NCBI GenBank assembly: GCA_049671745.1
Contig: JBATVL010000059.1
Coordinates: forward strand, 62,001-126,000
Direction of reading: 5' to 3'
DNA: 64,000 nt
Source of the DNA: SNAP01 sp049671745
GTDB taxonomy: Bacteria; Bacteroidota; Bacteroidia; Bacteroidales; Marinifilaceae
Shown here: positions 15,848-24,536 of the stretch, piece after piece
Layout: every line of letters starts with the position of its first letter
Position numbering within the stretch: position 1 is the stretch's first letter
The notes under the pieces: generated by a model
Databases searched by the model: none
Told to the model about the DNA's origin: nothing
Seen by the model: only the letters and a program-made list of their open reading frames with translations
Translations under genes and position numbers: made by a program

Positions 15848-17230
15848 ATGAAAAAATTAATACTTACTAAACTTTTTTGCCTTTTAATGGTAGTTTCTTT
15901 TGCTGAGGGATACCAAGTGAACTTACTTTCTGCTAGGCAAAGTGGAATGGGGCATACAGGTGTAGCTCTTAAATTAGGAGCTGAATCTATGCATTTTAAC
16001 CCTGCTGGATTAGTGTACATGAAAAGAGGTTTCTCTTTTTCTACTGGAATGTCTGCAGTATTCTCTAATATCTCTTACGAAGATATGGCAAAGAAGTCTT
16101 GGGATACTGATAATTCAATTGGTACACCAGCTTATTTTTATGCTGCTTATAAACCAATGGATAATTTAGCTTTCGGTCTTTCTTTTACTACTCCTTATGG
16201 TAATTCTCTTAATTGGGGTAAAGATTGGGCAGGAGCACATATGGTTCAAGATATTTCTTTAAAAGCATATGTTTTTCAACCTACAGTATCTTATAGAATA
16301 ACTGATAAACTTTCTATAGGTGCTGGTGCTATGATAATGACTGGTAGTGTAGATCTTAATAAAGGTTTAATTGCTAGAGGAGAGATGAGTAAACTATCTG
16401 CTGGTGTTACTGCTAAAACAGGAGGTGCAATTCCTAATCCTTTTGTTGGTAAATATGCTGATGCAGTACCTGCTTCTGTAAATCTTAAAGGAGATGCAGA
16501 AATAGATTTTGGCTTTAATATTGGTTTATTATATGATTTAAATGAAATGTTTACTTTTGGTTTGTCATATAGATCTAAGATGACTGCTGATGTTAAAAAA
16601 GGCGATGCTCAGATATCATATAGAGATGCTGTTATAGAAGGTTATTTTACTCAAGTTAATGCTGGCTTAAAAGCAATGGGACAACCAAGTTTGTTACCAG
16701 ATTTAAATAAAGGAAATTTTGCAGCTTCTTTACCTATGCCTGCAAATACAACATTTGGTATAGCAATGAAAGCTAGTCAAAAACTTACTATTACTGCTGA
16801 TGTTCAGTATGTAGAATGGGGAGTGTATAAAGAATCTAAATTCGATTTTTCTCCTTCTCCTTCTTTAGATAGAGCTGATGTTACTATCGCAAAGAATTAT
16901 AAAAATACTTTTATATATCGTTTAGGAGGTGAATATGTTCAGAATGAAATGTTTACTTTCAGAGCTGGTGCTTATTTCGATGAGTCTCCAGTAAGTAAAA
17001 CTGAATATAATCCAGAAACTCCTGGTATGGATAAGCTTGGTTTATCTGTAGGTTCTACTATTACCTTAATGAAAGGTTTAAATGTTGATATCGCAATGAC
17101 TTATATTAAAGGATTTAAAGTTGATTCTACTGTTAAGGATCCAAATCCATTTACTCCTGCTGCTGATTTTGCTGGGTCATATAAATCTACAGCATTCATT
17201 CCATCTTTAGGTTTGTCGTATAGTTTTTAG
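15848..17230 (+). CDS. OmpP1/FadL/TodX-family outer-membrane transporter
   Basis: I start at the ATG at 15848 (MKKLILTKLFCLLMVVSFAEGYQ), which gives a normal signal peptide; an earlier in-frame ATG at 15812 adds 12 residues. The mature protein (about 440 aa) begins with the FadL hallmark SARQSGMGHTGVALKLGAESMHFNPAGL, then barrel strands, and ends SLGLSYSF with a terminal Phe. FadL proteins let hydrophobic compounds such as long-chain fatty acids across the outer membrane. It is a single-gene unit followed by a terminator. Confidence 0.9.
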   Translation: MKKLILTKLFCLLMVVSFAEGYQVNLLSARQSGMGHTGVALKLGAESMHFNPAGLVYMKRGFSFSTGMSAVFSNISYEDMAKKSWDTDNSIGTPAYFYAAYKPMDNLAFGLSFTTPYGNSLNWGKDWAGAHMVQDISLKAYVFQPTVSYRITDKLSIGAGAMIMTGSVDLNKGLIARGEMSKLSAGVTAKTGGAIPNPFVGKYADAVPASVNLKGDAEIDFGFNIGLLYDLNEMFTFGLSYRSKMTADVKKGDAQISYRDAVIEGYFTQVNAGLKAMGQPSLLPDLNKGNFAASLPMPANTTFGIAMKASQKLTITADVQYVEWGVYKESKFDFSPSPSLDRADVTIAKNYKNTFIYRLGGEYVQNEMFTFRAGAYFDESPVSKTEYNPETPGMDKLGLSVGSTITLMKGLNVDIAMTYIKGFKVDSTVKDPNPFTPAADFAGSYKSTAFIPSLGLSYSF

Positions 17231-17258
17231 TTTATATTTTATTATATTATTTCTCGAG

Positions 17259-17293
17259 AGAGCTTATGCCTTAATGGTATAGGCTCTTTTTTT
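17259..17293 (+). terminator. Terminator of the FadL-type gene
   Basis: AGAGCTTATGCC pairs with GGTATAGGCTCT (two G-U pairs in RNA) and is followed by seven T residues. Confidence 0.85.
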
Positions 17294-17310
17294 ATATAAT
17301 GATATTTCAA

Positions 17311-17458
17311 ACTTGTATTAAATAGGTATTAAAGACCTCCAATGTATATATGAGTTGTATACAACAAGTATGTAGAAAACGTAGAATTGCTATTTACTTA
17401 TGAAGTTTAATACGAACTTAATACTAGTTTAATATGAACTTGGGGAGTTTATATGAAT
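17311..17458. repeat. Intergenic 11-bp-phased repeat arrays in inverted orientation
   Basis: Two GTATTAA units start 11 bp apart at 17315 and 17326. About 90 bp further on, the reverse complement TTAATAC/T appears at 17407, 17418 and 17429, again 11 bp apart, as four units of the form ATAyGAActTA (17399-17442). Between them lies the palindrome GTTGTATACAAC (17354-17365). The left array, reverse-complemented (17334 to 17311), matches 41205-41228 at 20 of 24 bases, and 17411-17441 matches the reverse complement of 41066-41096 at 24 of 31, so these belong to one dispersed family. It fills most of the gap before the sugar transporter gene. Confidence 0.75.
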
Positions 17459-17517
17459 TCATTACTTTTACTAATCTAATTTTCTAACGTAAATGATAAT
17501 AAACTTAGATAAAAGCA

Positions 17518-18834
17518 ATGAATAATAACACGAAGAATACTAGTTTCTTACCAATGATAATCCTGTCAGGATTGTTTTTTATTTTTGGATTTGTAACATG
17601 GTTAAATGGAATGTTAATTCCCTATCTAAAACAGGCCTGCGAATTGACTGATTTTGAAGCCCTCTTTGTTACATTCGCATTTTATATTTCTTATACTGTA
17701 ATGGCTTTACCATCTTCGTATATCTTAGAAAAGATTGGTTTTAAGAAAGGAATGGTGCTTGGCCTTTGGGTGATGGCTATAGGTACTTTTATATTTATAC
17801 CAGCTGCTATATTTCGTACTTATTTATTGTTTTTAGTAGGTCTTTTTGTGATGGGTACAGGTCTAGCCCTTTTACAAACAGCTTCTAATCCTTATGTTAC
17901 TGTTATTGGTCCTAAAGAATCGGCTGCAAAAAGAATAAGTATACTTGGAGTTTGTAATAAACTTGCAGGTGCAATCGCTCCTTTGCTTTTGGCATATTTT
18001 GTCTTCTCTGATGCTGATACTTTTTCGCAATCATTACAATTTATGAATATTGCAGAGAAGTCATTGGCCTTAGATGAACTTGCAAGAAGAGTTATATTTC
18101 CTTATTCTATTATGTCTATAGCTCTTATAATTATGGGTATAGCTGTTTATTTCTCTCCTCTTCCTCTTATAAAAGAAGATACTGAAAATATAGAAGATTC
18201 TACTAAAAATCATATCTGGGCATTTCCACATTTAATACTTGGGGTGATAGCATTATTCCTTTATGTTGGAGTAGAGGTTATAGCTGGTGATACTATTATT
18301 CGCTATGGTTTATCATTGGGTATAAAGATGGAGGTTGCAAAAGCATTTACTTCTTATACTTTAATGTGTATGTTAGTTGGTTATTTTATTGGAATAACTT
18401 GTATTCCTAAATATATTTCTCAAGTTACAGCACTTAAGTTATCGGCGTTTTTGGGAATAGTATTCTCTTTAGCTGCTATATTTAGTTCTGGAGTAACTTC
18501 TGTTATCTTCATTGTATTATTGGGACTTGCAAATGCTCTTGTGTGGCCAGCAATATGGCCTTTAGCTTTAGATGGTTTGGGAAAATTCATTAGTAAAGGT
18601 TCTGCTTTGTTGATAATGGCTATAGCCGGTGGAGCAATACTTCCTCTTGTTTGGGGGCATTTATCAGATTTATTTTCTTCTCAACAAGCTTACTGGATAA
18701 TGATTCCAGCTTACTTATTTATTCTTTTTTATGCTTTGAGAGGATATAAGATGCGCTCGTGGAAAAAATTTTCTATTTTAGCAAAAAATAAAGGAGATGG
18801 ATTACAACGAAATATTAAAGGAAATTTACGATGA
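17518..18834 (+). CDS. gluP: Sugar MFS transporter, FucP/GluP family
   Basis: The 438 residues show twelve membrane segments. The first part (FFIFGFVTWLNGMLIPYLKQACELT followed by FAFYISYTVMALPSSYILEKIG) is characteristic of the FucP/GluP glucose-galactose and fucose permease branch of the MFS, which imports sugars by proton symport. The second half (GVEVIAGDTIIRYG, LVWPAIWPLALDGLG) agrees. The substrate is most often glucose or galactose in this branch, but fucose or another hexose cannot be excluded. Its last 38 bp overlap the glutaminase gene. Confidence 0.85.
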   Translation: MNNNTKNTSFLPMIILSGLFFIFGFVTWLNGMLIPYLKQACELTDFEALFVTFAFYISYTVMALPSSYILEKIGFKKGMVLGLWVMAIGTFIFIPAAIFRTYLLFLVGLFVMGTGLALLQTASNPYVTVIGPKESAAKRISILGVCNKLAGAIAPLLLAYFVFSDADTFSQSLQFMNIAEKSLALDELARRVIFPYSIMSIALIIMGIAVYFSPLPLIKEDTENIEDSTKNHIWAFPHLILGVIALFLYVGVEVIAGDTIIRYGLSLGIKMEVAKAFTSYTLMCMLVGYFIGITCIPKYISQVTALKLSAFLGIVFSLAAIFSSGVTSVIFIVLLGLANALVWPAIWPLALDGLGKFISKGSALLIMAIAGGAILPLVWGHLSDLFSSQQAYWIMIPAYLFILFYALRGYKMRSWKKFSILAKNKGDGLQRNIKGNLR

Positions 18835-19711
18835 GGTAAAACCTTCACTTGGAAAAGGAAGGTTGGCAAATTATATTCCTGCACTTAAAAGTGTTGATTC
18901 TAACAGTCTTGGTATTGCCATTGCTACTATAGATGGTGAGATATTTAAGATAGGAGATGCTGAAACAAATTTCTCTGTACAAAGTATTTCTAAGGTTTTT
19001 ACTCTTGCTATGGCTTTTGCTAAGCATGGTAAGGATCTATGGACGTATGTTGGGAAAGAGCCATCGGGTAATCCTTTTAATTCTCTTGTTCAATTAGAGC
19101 ATGAGAACGGAATTCCGCGTAATCCTTTTATAAATGCAGGTGCCTTAGTTATAACAGATAAAGTGCTTTCTTTGGAGAAGAAGCCAAAATCTGCAATACT
19201 TGATTTTGTAAGAAAAGTGGCCGATAATGAGGATATTTACTTCGATAAAGAAGTAGCGGAATCAGAAATAGATAAAGCTTCTCGTAATTTTGCACTTGCT
19301 CATTTTATGCAGTCCTTTGGAAATATTGCAAATGATGTTGATCGTCTTATTGATGTTTATTGTAATCATTGTGCTTTGAGTATGAATGCTGTTGATTTGG
19401 CTAAATCATTCTTGTTTTTAGCTAATTATGGAACAAATCCTTTTAATGGGGAGAAAATTCTTTGTCGTTCACAAGCAAAACGCTTAAATGCGCTTATGCT
19501 TACTTGTGGATGTTACGACGAATCAGGCGATTTTGCTTTTCGTGTAGGTCTGCCCGGTAAGTCTGGAGTAGGTGGTGGTGTTGTTGCTATTATTCCTGGT
19601 GAATTGGCTATTGTTGTTTGGTCGCCTGAGCTTAATGAATTTGGAAATTCTTTAGTTGGAGTAGAAGCTTTAGAGCATTTTACTACCAAATTAGATAAGT
19701 CTATATTCTAG
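18797..19711 (+). CDS. glsA: Glutaminase A
   Basis: The 304 residues are a complete serine-dependent glutaminase: catalytic S63-x-x-K66 in VQSISKVF, then GNPFNSLVQLEHENGIPRNP, INAGALVITD and PGKSGVGGGVVAIIP. It converts glutamine to glutamate and ammonia in the cytoplasm. The start at 18797 is well supported by the family's usual N-terminus (MDYNEILKEIYDEVKP), although it lies inside the end of the transporter gene (38 bp overlap). The AAGGAG just before it is too close to the ATG to serve as a normal Shine-Dalgarno site. Confidence 0.95.
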   Translation: MDYNEILKEIYDEVKPSLGKGRLANYIPALKSVDSNSLGIAIATIDGEIFKIGDAETNFSVQSISKVFTLAMAFAKHGKDLWTYVGKEPSGNPFNSLVQLEHENGIPRNPFINAGALVITDKVLSLEKKPKSAILDFVRKVADNEDIYFDKEVAESEIDKASRNFALAHFMQSFGNIANDVDRLIDVYCNHCALSMNAVDLAKSFLFLANYGTNPFNGEKILCRSQAKRLNALMLTCGCYDESGDFAFRVGLPGKSGVGGGVVAIIPGELAIVVWSPELNEFGNSLVGVEALEHFTTKLDKSIF

Positions 19712-19752
19712 AGGAAAGAAGTTAAAGAGAAGATAAAAGAGGAAAAAGAATT

Positions 19753-20805
19753 ATGAAGGAAAAGATATTATTAGGCTTCTCGGGTGGAACAGATAGTTTT
19801 ACTTCTGCATTATTATTGAAACAAGCTGGTTATGAAATAATAGCTGTAACTCTTCACATATGGGACTTCCAAGACGAGAGTTTTCTTGAAGAAGCATCTT
19901 CTTTAGCAAAAGAGATAGGTATAGAGCACCATATTGTAGAAGCTAAGAATTTGTTTAAGCAAATGGTGGTTAAGCCTTTTATTTCTGATTACTTAAATGC
20001 AAAAACTCCTTCTCCATGTTCTGTTTGTAATAATCATATAAAGTTTGAACTACTAAAGCAAAAAGCTGACGAACTTGGTATAGATAAAATTGCAACAGGG
20101 CATTATATTAATATTGAAAAACTAGAGGAAAAATATTATATACGTAGGGGAGTAGATGTTAATAAAGACCAATCTTATTTCTTATGGGAATTATCTCAAG
20201 AGGTGCTTTCTAGAGCAGTAACTCCTTTAGGTGAATATACTAAGAGTGAAGTAAGAGATATTGCTTCTAAAGCAGGATATGGGCGAGTAGCTCATAAAAA
20301 AGAGAGTATGGGAGTGTGTTTTTTAGAGAATCAATCATATATATCTTTTCTTGAGAAGAATCAACCTTCTTGTATATCTGATTTGGAGGAAGGTTTAGTT
20401 TACGATGAGAATAACCAAGAGATAGGGAGACATAAAGGATTACCGTTTTATACTATAGGTCAGAAGAAAGATTTGTTCTTAAAAGAAGGCATGTCAGCCT
20501 TGTATGTTAAGAGTATGAATAAGTTGGATAATTCGATAGTAGCAGCTAATAAACCGTCTTTAAAGACTAGGGAAATAAAGGTTGAAAACTATACTTTTGT
20601 TGATATAAAGGATATTTCTTCTGATAATATTATTACTAATATTAGAGGTTGGGGATTAAATCCTCATAAATATTCACGTATAGAGATTCTTGATGATACT
20701 TTCTTAAAAGTACATCTTGAGGATGACGCTTGGGCAGTGGCTCCTGGTCAGCCAGTTGTTTTCTATATAGCTGAAAAATTAATAGGCGGCGGCATTGCTT
20801 ATTAA
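19753..20805 (+). CDS. mnmA: tRNA-specific 2-thiouridylase MnmA
   Basis: The 350 residues match MnmA, which activates U34 of tRNA-Lys/Glu/Gln with ATP and adds sulfur. The PP-loop is FSGGTDS at 9-15, a variant of the usual MSGGVDS. The catalytic cysteines are Cys92 (in SPCSVCNNHIKFE) and Cys189 (in MGVCF). GHY, KDQSYFLW and YTIGQKK follow in the usual order, then the C-terminal beta barrel. Bacteroidales often have two mnmA paralogues; this may be the divergent one. It starts 41 bp after glsA, behind a purine-rich stretch. Confidence 0.9.
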   Translation: MKEKILLGFSGGTDSFTSALLLKQAGYEIIAVTLHIWDFQDESFLEEASSLAKEIGIEHHIVEAKNLFKQMVVKPFISDYLNAKTPSPCSVCNNHIKFELLKQKADELGIDKIATGHYINIEKLEEKYYIRRGVDVNKDQSYFLWELSQEVLSRAVTPLGEYTKSEVRDIASKAGYGRVAHKKESMGVCFLENQSYISFLEKNQPSCISDLEEGLVYDENNQEIGRHKGLPFYTIGQKKDLFLKEGMSALYVKSMNKLDNSIVAANKPSLKTREIKVENYTFVDIKDISSDNIITNIRGWGLNPHKYSRIEILDDTFLKVHLEDDAWAVAPGQPVVFYIAEKLIGGGIAY

Positions 20806-20881
20806 TCTTATTCTTTTTTTAGAATAAATAAGAGTATTTTTATCCTTGAAAGAATATCTAATAAACGAAAAATATATAATT

Positions 20882-21772
20882 ATGAAGGGAGTTTTGTTTG
20901 CATGCGTAACAGCAATATTGTGGGGGTTTTTAGCTATTGCTCTTAAGTTGGCATTAGTCTTTATAGATCCTATAACCATAGTATGGTTTAGGTTTACTAT
21001 GGCTTTTCTTACGCTTTTTATGATTTTCCTTTTTACAGATAGAAGTAAGTTGTGTTTGTTTAAGAAACCACCTATGAAGCTTCTGTTAGCAGGACTTTGT
21101 ATAGGAGTGAATTACCTATGTTTTATGAAAGGATTGCATCATATAGGTTCAAATGCTTCCCAAGTGGTTATTCAAACAGGACCAATTATGCTTGCTGTGT
21201 CTGGAATTTTTGTTTTTAAAGAGAAGGTTAATAAGAAGCAGATTGTTGGTTTTGCTATTGCCGCTATAGGCTTGGTTGTTTTCTATATTAATAATTTATC
21301 AGATATAGTAGAGCATGCCGATAATTTTAGATCAGGCTTTCTTTGGATTATACTTGCTGCTTTAGCTTGGGTTACTTATGCTATATTGCAGAAACTTCTT
21401 GTAAGAGACCATAATCCTCAATCATTAAATGTAGTTTTATATCTAATTCCAGCTTTAATGTTTTTACCATTTGCTGATTTTTCGGCTTTAGCTGGTTTGA
21501 CTCTAGGTCAGTGGGGACTTATGCTTTTCCTTGGTTTAAATACGCTCTTTGCCTACGGTTGTTTGGCTGAAGCTTTTAAATATACTCAAGCATATAAAGT
21601 GAGTATTATAGTCACTTTAAATCCAACAATAACTTTTGTTCTTATGGCTCTTTTTGCTACTTTAGAGGTTACATGGATTCAAACAGAAACTATGGCTTTA
21701 GAAGTATGGATAGGGGCAGCAATGTTACTTGGCGGTGCTATTTACTCTATATATTCTTCAAGTAAATCTTAA
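20882..21772 (+). CDS. EamA-family (DMT) transporter
   Basis: I use the ATG at 20882 (MKGVLFACVTAILWGFLAIALKLAL), which directly opens the first membrane helix; the frame also has an ATG at 20846 that would add a polar 12-residue leader. The 296 residues show ten helices in two EamA repeats (helices 1-5 with ILWGFLAIALKLALVFIDPITIVWFRF, and 6-10 with LAALAWVTYAILQKLLV). Members export amino acids or metabolites; the substrate is unknown. A small membrane-protein gene follows 10 bp later. Confidence 0.85.
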   Translation: MKGVLFACVTAILWGFLAIALKLALVFIDPITIVWFRFTMAFLTLFMIFLFTDRSKLCLFKKPPMKLLLAGLCIGVNYLCFMKGLHHIGSNASQVVIQTGPIMLAVSGIFVFKEKVNKKQIVGFAIAAIGLVVFYINNLSDIVEHADNFRSGFLWIILAALAWVTYAILQKLLVRDHNPQSLNVVLYLIPALMFLPFADFSALAGLTLGQWGLMLFLGLNTLFAYGCLAEAFKYTQAYKVSIIVTLNPTITFVLMALFATLEVTWIQTETMALEVWIGAAMLLGGAIYSIYSSSKS

Positions 21773-21782
21773 AATAGAAATA

Positions 21783-21995
21783 ATGGATATTAAAAAGAAT
21801 ATTAAATTTTCAAAGATTGTTTTGATTTGTAGTGTTTTAATGTTTGTTTTTGGAATATTAATAGTCTTATACGATGGTGTTAGTGGAAATGGATTTCGTC
21901 CACTTTACATTAGTCTTGTTGTTTGCTTTTTGCTTGCTATTGCGCAGGTTATTACGATTATAAAACTTAAAAATAAATTAATCAATAATAAGTAG
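21783..21995 (+). CDS. Small two-helix membrane protein
   Basis: The ATG at 21783 gives a 70-residue protein, MDIKKNIKFSKIVLICSVLM..., with two predicted membrane helices (about 10-30 and 38-58) and a basic tail (KLKNKLINNK). The same frame is open upstream into the EamA gene, but the internal ATG gives a sensible start with a 10-bp gap. I do not recognise a family. Confidence 0.6.
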   Translation: MDIKKNIKFSKIVLICSVLMFVFGILIVLYDGVSGNGFRPLYISLVVCFLLAIAQVITIIKLKNKLINNK

Positions 21996-22021
21996 CTTGT
22001 TTAATATCCTTTTAAAAAAAT

Positions 22022-22050
22022 AGAGGCTTTCCATTTGGAAAGCCTCTTTT
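22022..22050. terminator. Terminator between convergent genes
   Basis: A perfect 11-bp stem AGAGGCTTTCC/GGAAAGCCTCT with an ATTT loop has A residues before it and T residues after it. It separates the small membrane protein gene from the minus-strand DPP IV gene and can serve both. Confidence 0.85.
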
Positions 22051-22080
22051 ATAAATTGTTTAAGAACGATTTATTGTAAT

Positions 22081-24294
22081 TTATTTCAAGTTCTCTTTCA
22101 AGAATTTCATGAATCTATTGTAAAGATGTAAACGAGTGTTTCCACCATAAATACCATGATTTCTATTAGTATAAATCTGCATTTCAAATTGTTTACCTGC
22201 TTGAACAAGAGCTTCTGATAATTCATAAGAATTTTGAACATGAACATTATCATCGGCAGTACCGTGAACAAGTAAGAATTTACCTTTCATCTTGTTTACC
22301 CAATTAAGAGGAGCGAAACCTTCGTAACCTTTTTCGTTATCTTGTGGTCTACGCATATATCTTTCAGTGTAAACTGAATCGTAAAATTTATAATGAGTAA
22401 CTGGAGCTACAGCAATTGCAGCAGAAAATACATCAGCACCTCTCATTAAACAAAGAGAAGACATAAATCCACCATAAGACCATCCCCAAATACAAATTCT
22501 TTGGCCATCTATATAAGATTTATCTCTTAAATATTTAGCTGCAGCAATTTGATCTTGTGACTCTATATTTCCTAATTGCATGTAAGTACATTTACGGAAT
22601 TCCTCTCCTCTAGCACCAGTACCACGTGGGTCAACACAAACAACAATATATCCTTCTTGAGCAAGATAGTTGTACCAGTCTATACCCCAAGTGTTTTTAA
22701 CTTGTTGAGAGTTTGGACCTGAGTATTGAGTCATTACTAAAGGATAAGTTTTAGTAGCATCAAAGTTTGTAGGTTTGATTATCCAAGCATTTAACTGAGT
22801 CTTTCCGTCAGCAGCAGGAATCTGAATAAATTCTTTCTTAGCAATATTGTAGTTTTTAAGTTTAGCTACAAGATCTTTATTGTTTTCAAGAACTCTTAGT
22901 TTTTTCCCTTTATAGTTATAAAGACTAACCTGATTTGGCATTTCTGTATTAGAAACATAGTTAATGTAATACTTGTAGTTGCTAGAGAATACTGCAGAGT
23001 TCCATCCCTTAGTCTTAGTAAGTTGTTTCTTCTTTTTTCCGTCCATTCTTATTGAATAGATGTATTTTTCCATAGGAGAAACTTCATGAGAAGAATAATA
23101 GAACATTTTAGTTTTTGGATTAAAACCATAAAAATCTATTACATCATAATTTCCTTTTGTGACTGCTTTTATCTCTTTACCATTCATGTCATAAAGATAA
23201 AGGTGCATATAACCACTTTTTTCACTAGAGAAGATGAAGTTCTTATCTCCTTCTAAGAAAATTAGATTGTCTAGATTACTTTCTGCAATATAATACTTGT
23301 TCTCTTCACGGTATAAGATATTAGAGTCTCCTGTTCTTGCGTTAGCTAAAAGAATCTCTAGTTTATTTTGGTTACGATTCATACGGATGATAGAAAGTGT
23401 ATTTTTTCTTTGTGTCCATTTGATACGAGGTATATATTGATCCGTTTCTTTACCAATATTCATTTTAACAGTTACCTTGTCTTTTGTGTCATATACATGA
23501 ACAGAAACAATAGCATTATCTTCACCTGCTACAGGATATTTGTATGAATAGTTTGATGGGTAAACTTCATTACTTTTATGCTCTGGAGCCATTCCTTTGA
23601 ACATATTCATGTGGAAAACCTTAACTCTAGACTCATCAGTTTTAAGATATGCTACATATCTTTCGTCATTTGACCATTCAAAAGCTCTTGAAAAAGCAAA
23701 CTCTTCCTCATAAACCCAGTCAGGTGCACCATTGATTATTTTGTTAAATTCTCCATCATCAGTGATTCTTTGTTCTGTTCCGAAACGTGTGTCGTGAATG
23801 AAAATATTTCCTTTTCTTACAAAAGCAATTTTCTTTCCCGATGGTGAGAATGTTGCTAATTGTTGACGTCCATTCTTTGATAGAAGTTTGATTTCTTTAC
23901 TCTTTACATTGTATACATAGTACTCTGCTGTAAATGAATGACGATAGATAGCTTGTTTCTTTGTTGTGATAAGTAATTTAGTCTCATCACTTGAGAAAGT
24001 ATAGTCTGCAATTCTAATATCGTTGTGCTTTTCTAGTTTAGTTACATCAAGAAGAGTTTTTACCGCTTTTCCTGTTTTATAACTCCACTTTACTATTTGC
24101 TTTCCTCTTTTCTCTATTGTTGTGTAATTGTTTCCGTCCTTTGTTGAGCGTAAACCATAAACACTTGATTGTCTGAATGTACCTTTCTTCCATAAATCTT
24201 CAAGAGTAATTTTTTTTGTTTCTTTCTGTGCTGTTGATGTAAAGGCTGAAGCCATTACAAGGCAAAGAAGAAATAATCCAAGAATCTTTTTCAT
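22081..24294 (-). CDS. Dipeptidyl peptidase IV (S9 family)
   Basis: The 737-residue protein has a signal peptide (MKKILGLFLLCLVMASAFTSTAQ), an eight-bladed beta-propeller containing the DPP IV double-glutamate motif (DWVYEEEFAF) that binds the substrate N-terminus, and an alpha/beta hydrolase domain with the triad Ser606 (GWSYGG), Asp682 (TADDNVH) and His713 (RNHGIYGG). It removes X-Pro or X-Ala dipeptides from peptides in the periplasm or at the surface. Its presence with the M3-like and tricorn-like peptidases suggests a peptide-consuming lifestyle. Confidence 0.93.
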   Translation of the reverse strand: MKKILGLFLLCLVMASAFTSTAQKETKKITLEDLWKKGTFRQSSVYGLRSTKDGNNYTTIEKRGKQIVKWSYKTGKAVKTLLDVTKLEKHNDIRIADYTFSSDETKLLITTKKQAIYRHSFTAEYYVYNVKSKEIKLLSKNGRQQLATFSPSGKKIAFVRKGNIFIHDTRFGTEQRITDDGEFNKIINGAPDWVYEEEFAFSRAFEWSNDERYVAYLKTDESRVKVFHMNMFKGMAPEHKSNEVYPSNYSYKYPVAGEDNAIVSVHVYDTKDKVTVKMNIGKETDQYIPRIKWTQRKNTLSIIRMNRNQNKLEILLANARTGDSNILYREENKYYIAESNLDNLIFLEGDKNFIFSSEKSGYMHLYLYDMNGKEIKAVTKGNYDVIDFYGFNPKTKMFYYSSHEVSPMEKYIYSIRMDGKKKKQLTKTKGWNSAVFSSNYKYYINYVSNTEMPNQVSLYNYKGKKLRVLENNKDLVAKLKNYNIAKKEFIQIPAADGKTQLNAWIIKPTNFDATKTYPLVMTQYSGPNSQQVKNTWGIDWYNYLAQEGYIVVCVDPRGTGARGEEFRKCTYMQLGNIESQDQIAAAKYLRDKSYIDGQRICIWGWSYGGFMSSLCLMRGADVFSAAIAVAPVTHYKFYDSVYTERYMRRPQDNEKGYEGFAPLNWVNKMKGKFLLVHGTADDNVHVQNSYELSEALVQAGKQFEMQIYTNRNHGIYGGNTRLHLYNRFMKFLKENLK

Positions 24295-24536
24295 CTTTTT
24301 ATATATGTTATTATTAGTTTAAAATATTTTGTTTGCTAGAGACTAATATCTCTCTACATTAATGTTGATTGTTTTAATTCTCTTCAAATGTTTATATAAT
24401 TTGCAAAATATAAAAGGATAAATCTTACTTTTTTGAAAAAAGGACGAACAAACTTTCTTATGTAAATGTTTTTTTGCAGATTCTAACAATAATGCTAAAT
24501 TTGCAAACTACATATAGAATAGAAAATTTATACGAT

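Noticed and set aside
24295..24536. T-box or other leader regulation before thrS
   Set aside because: The 240 bp are AT-rich without a T-box motif, specifier stem or terminator hairpin that I could see.
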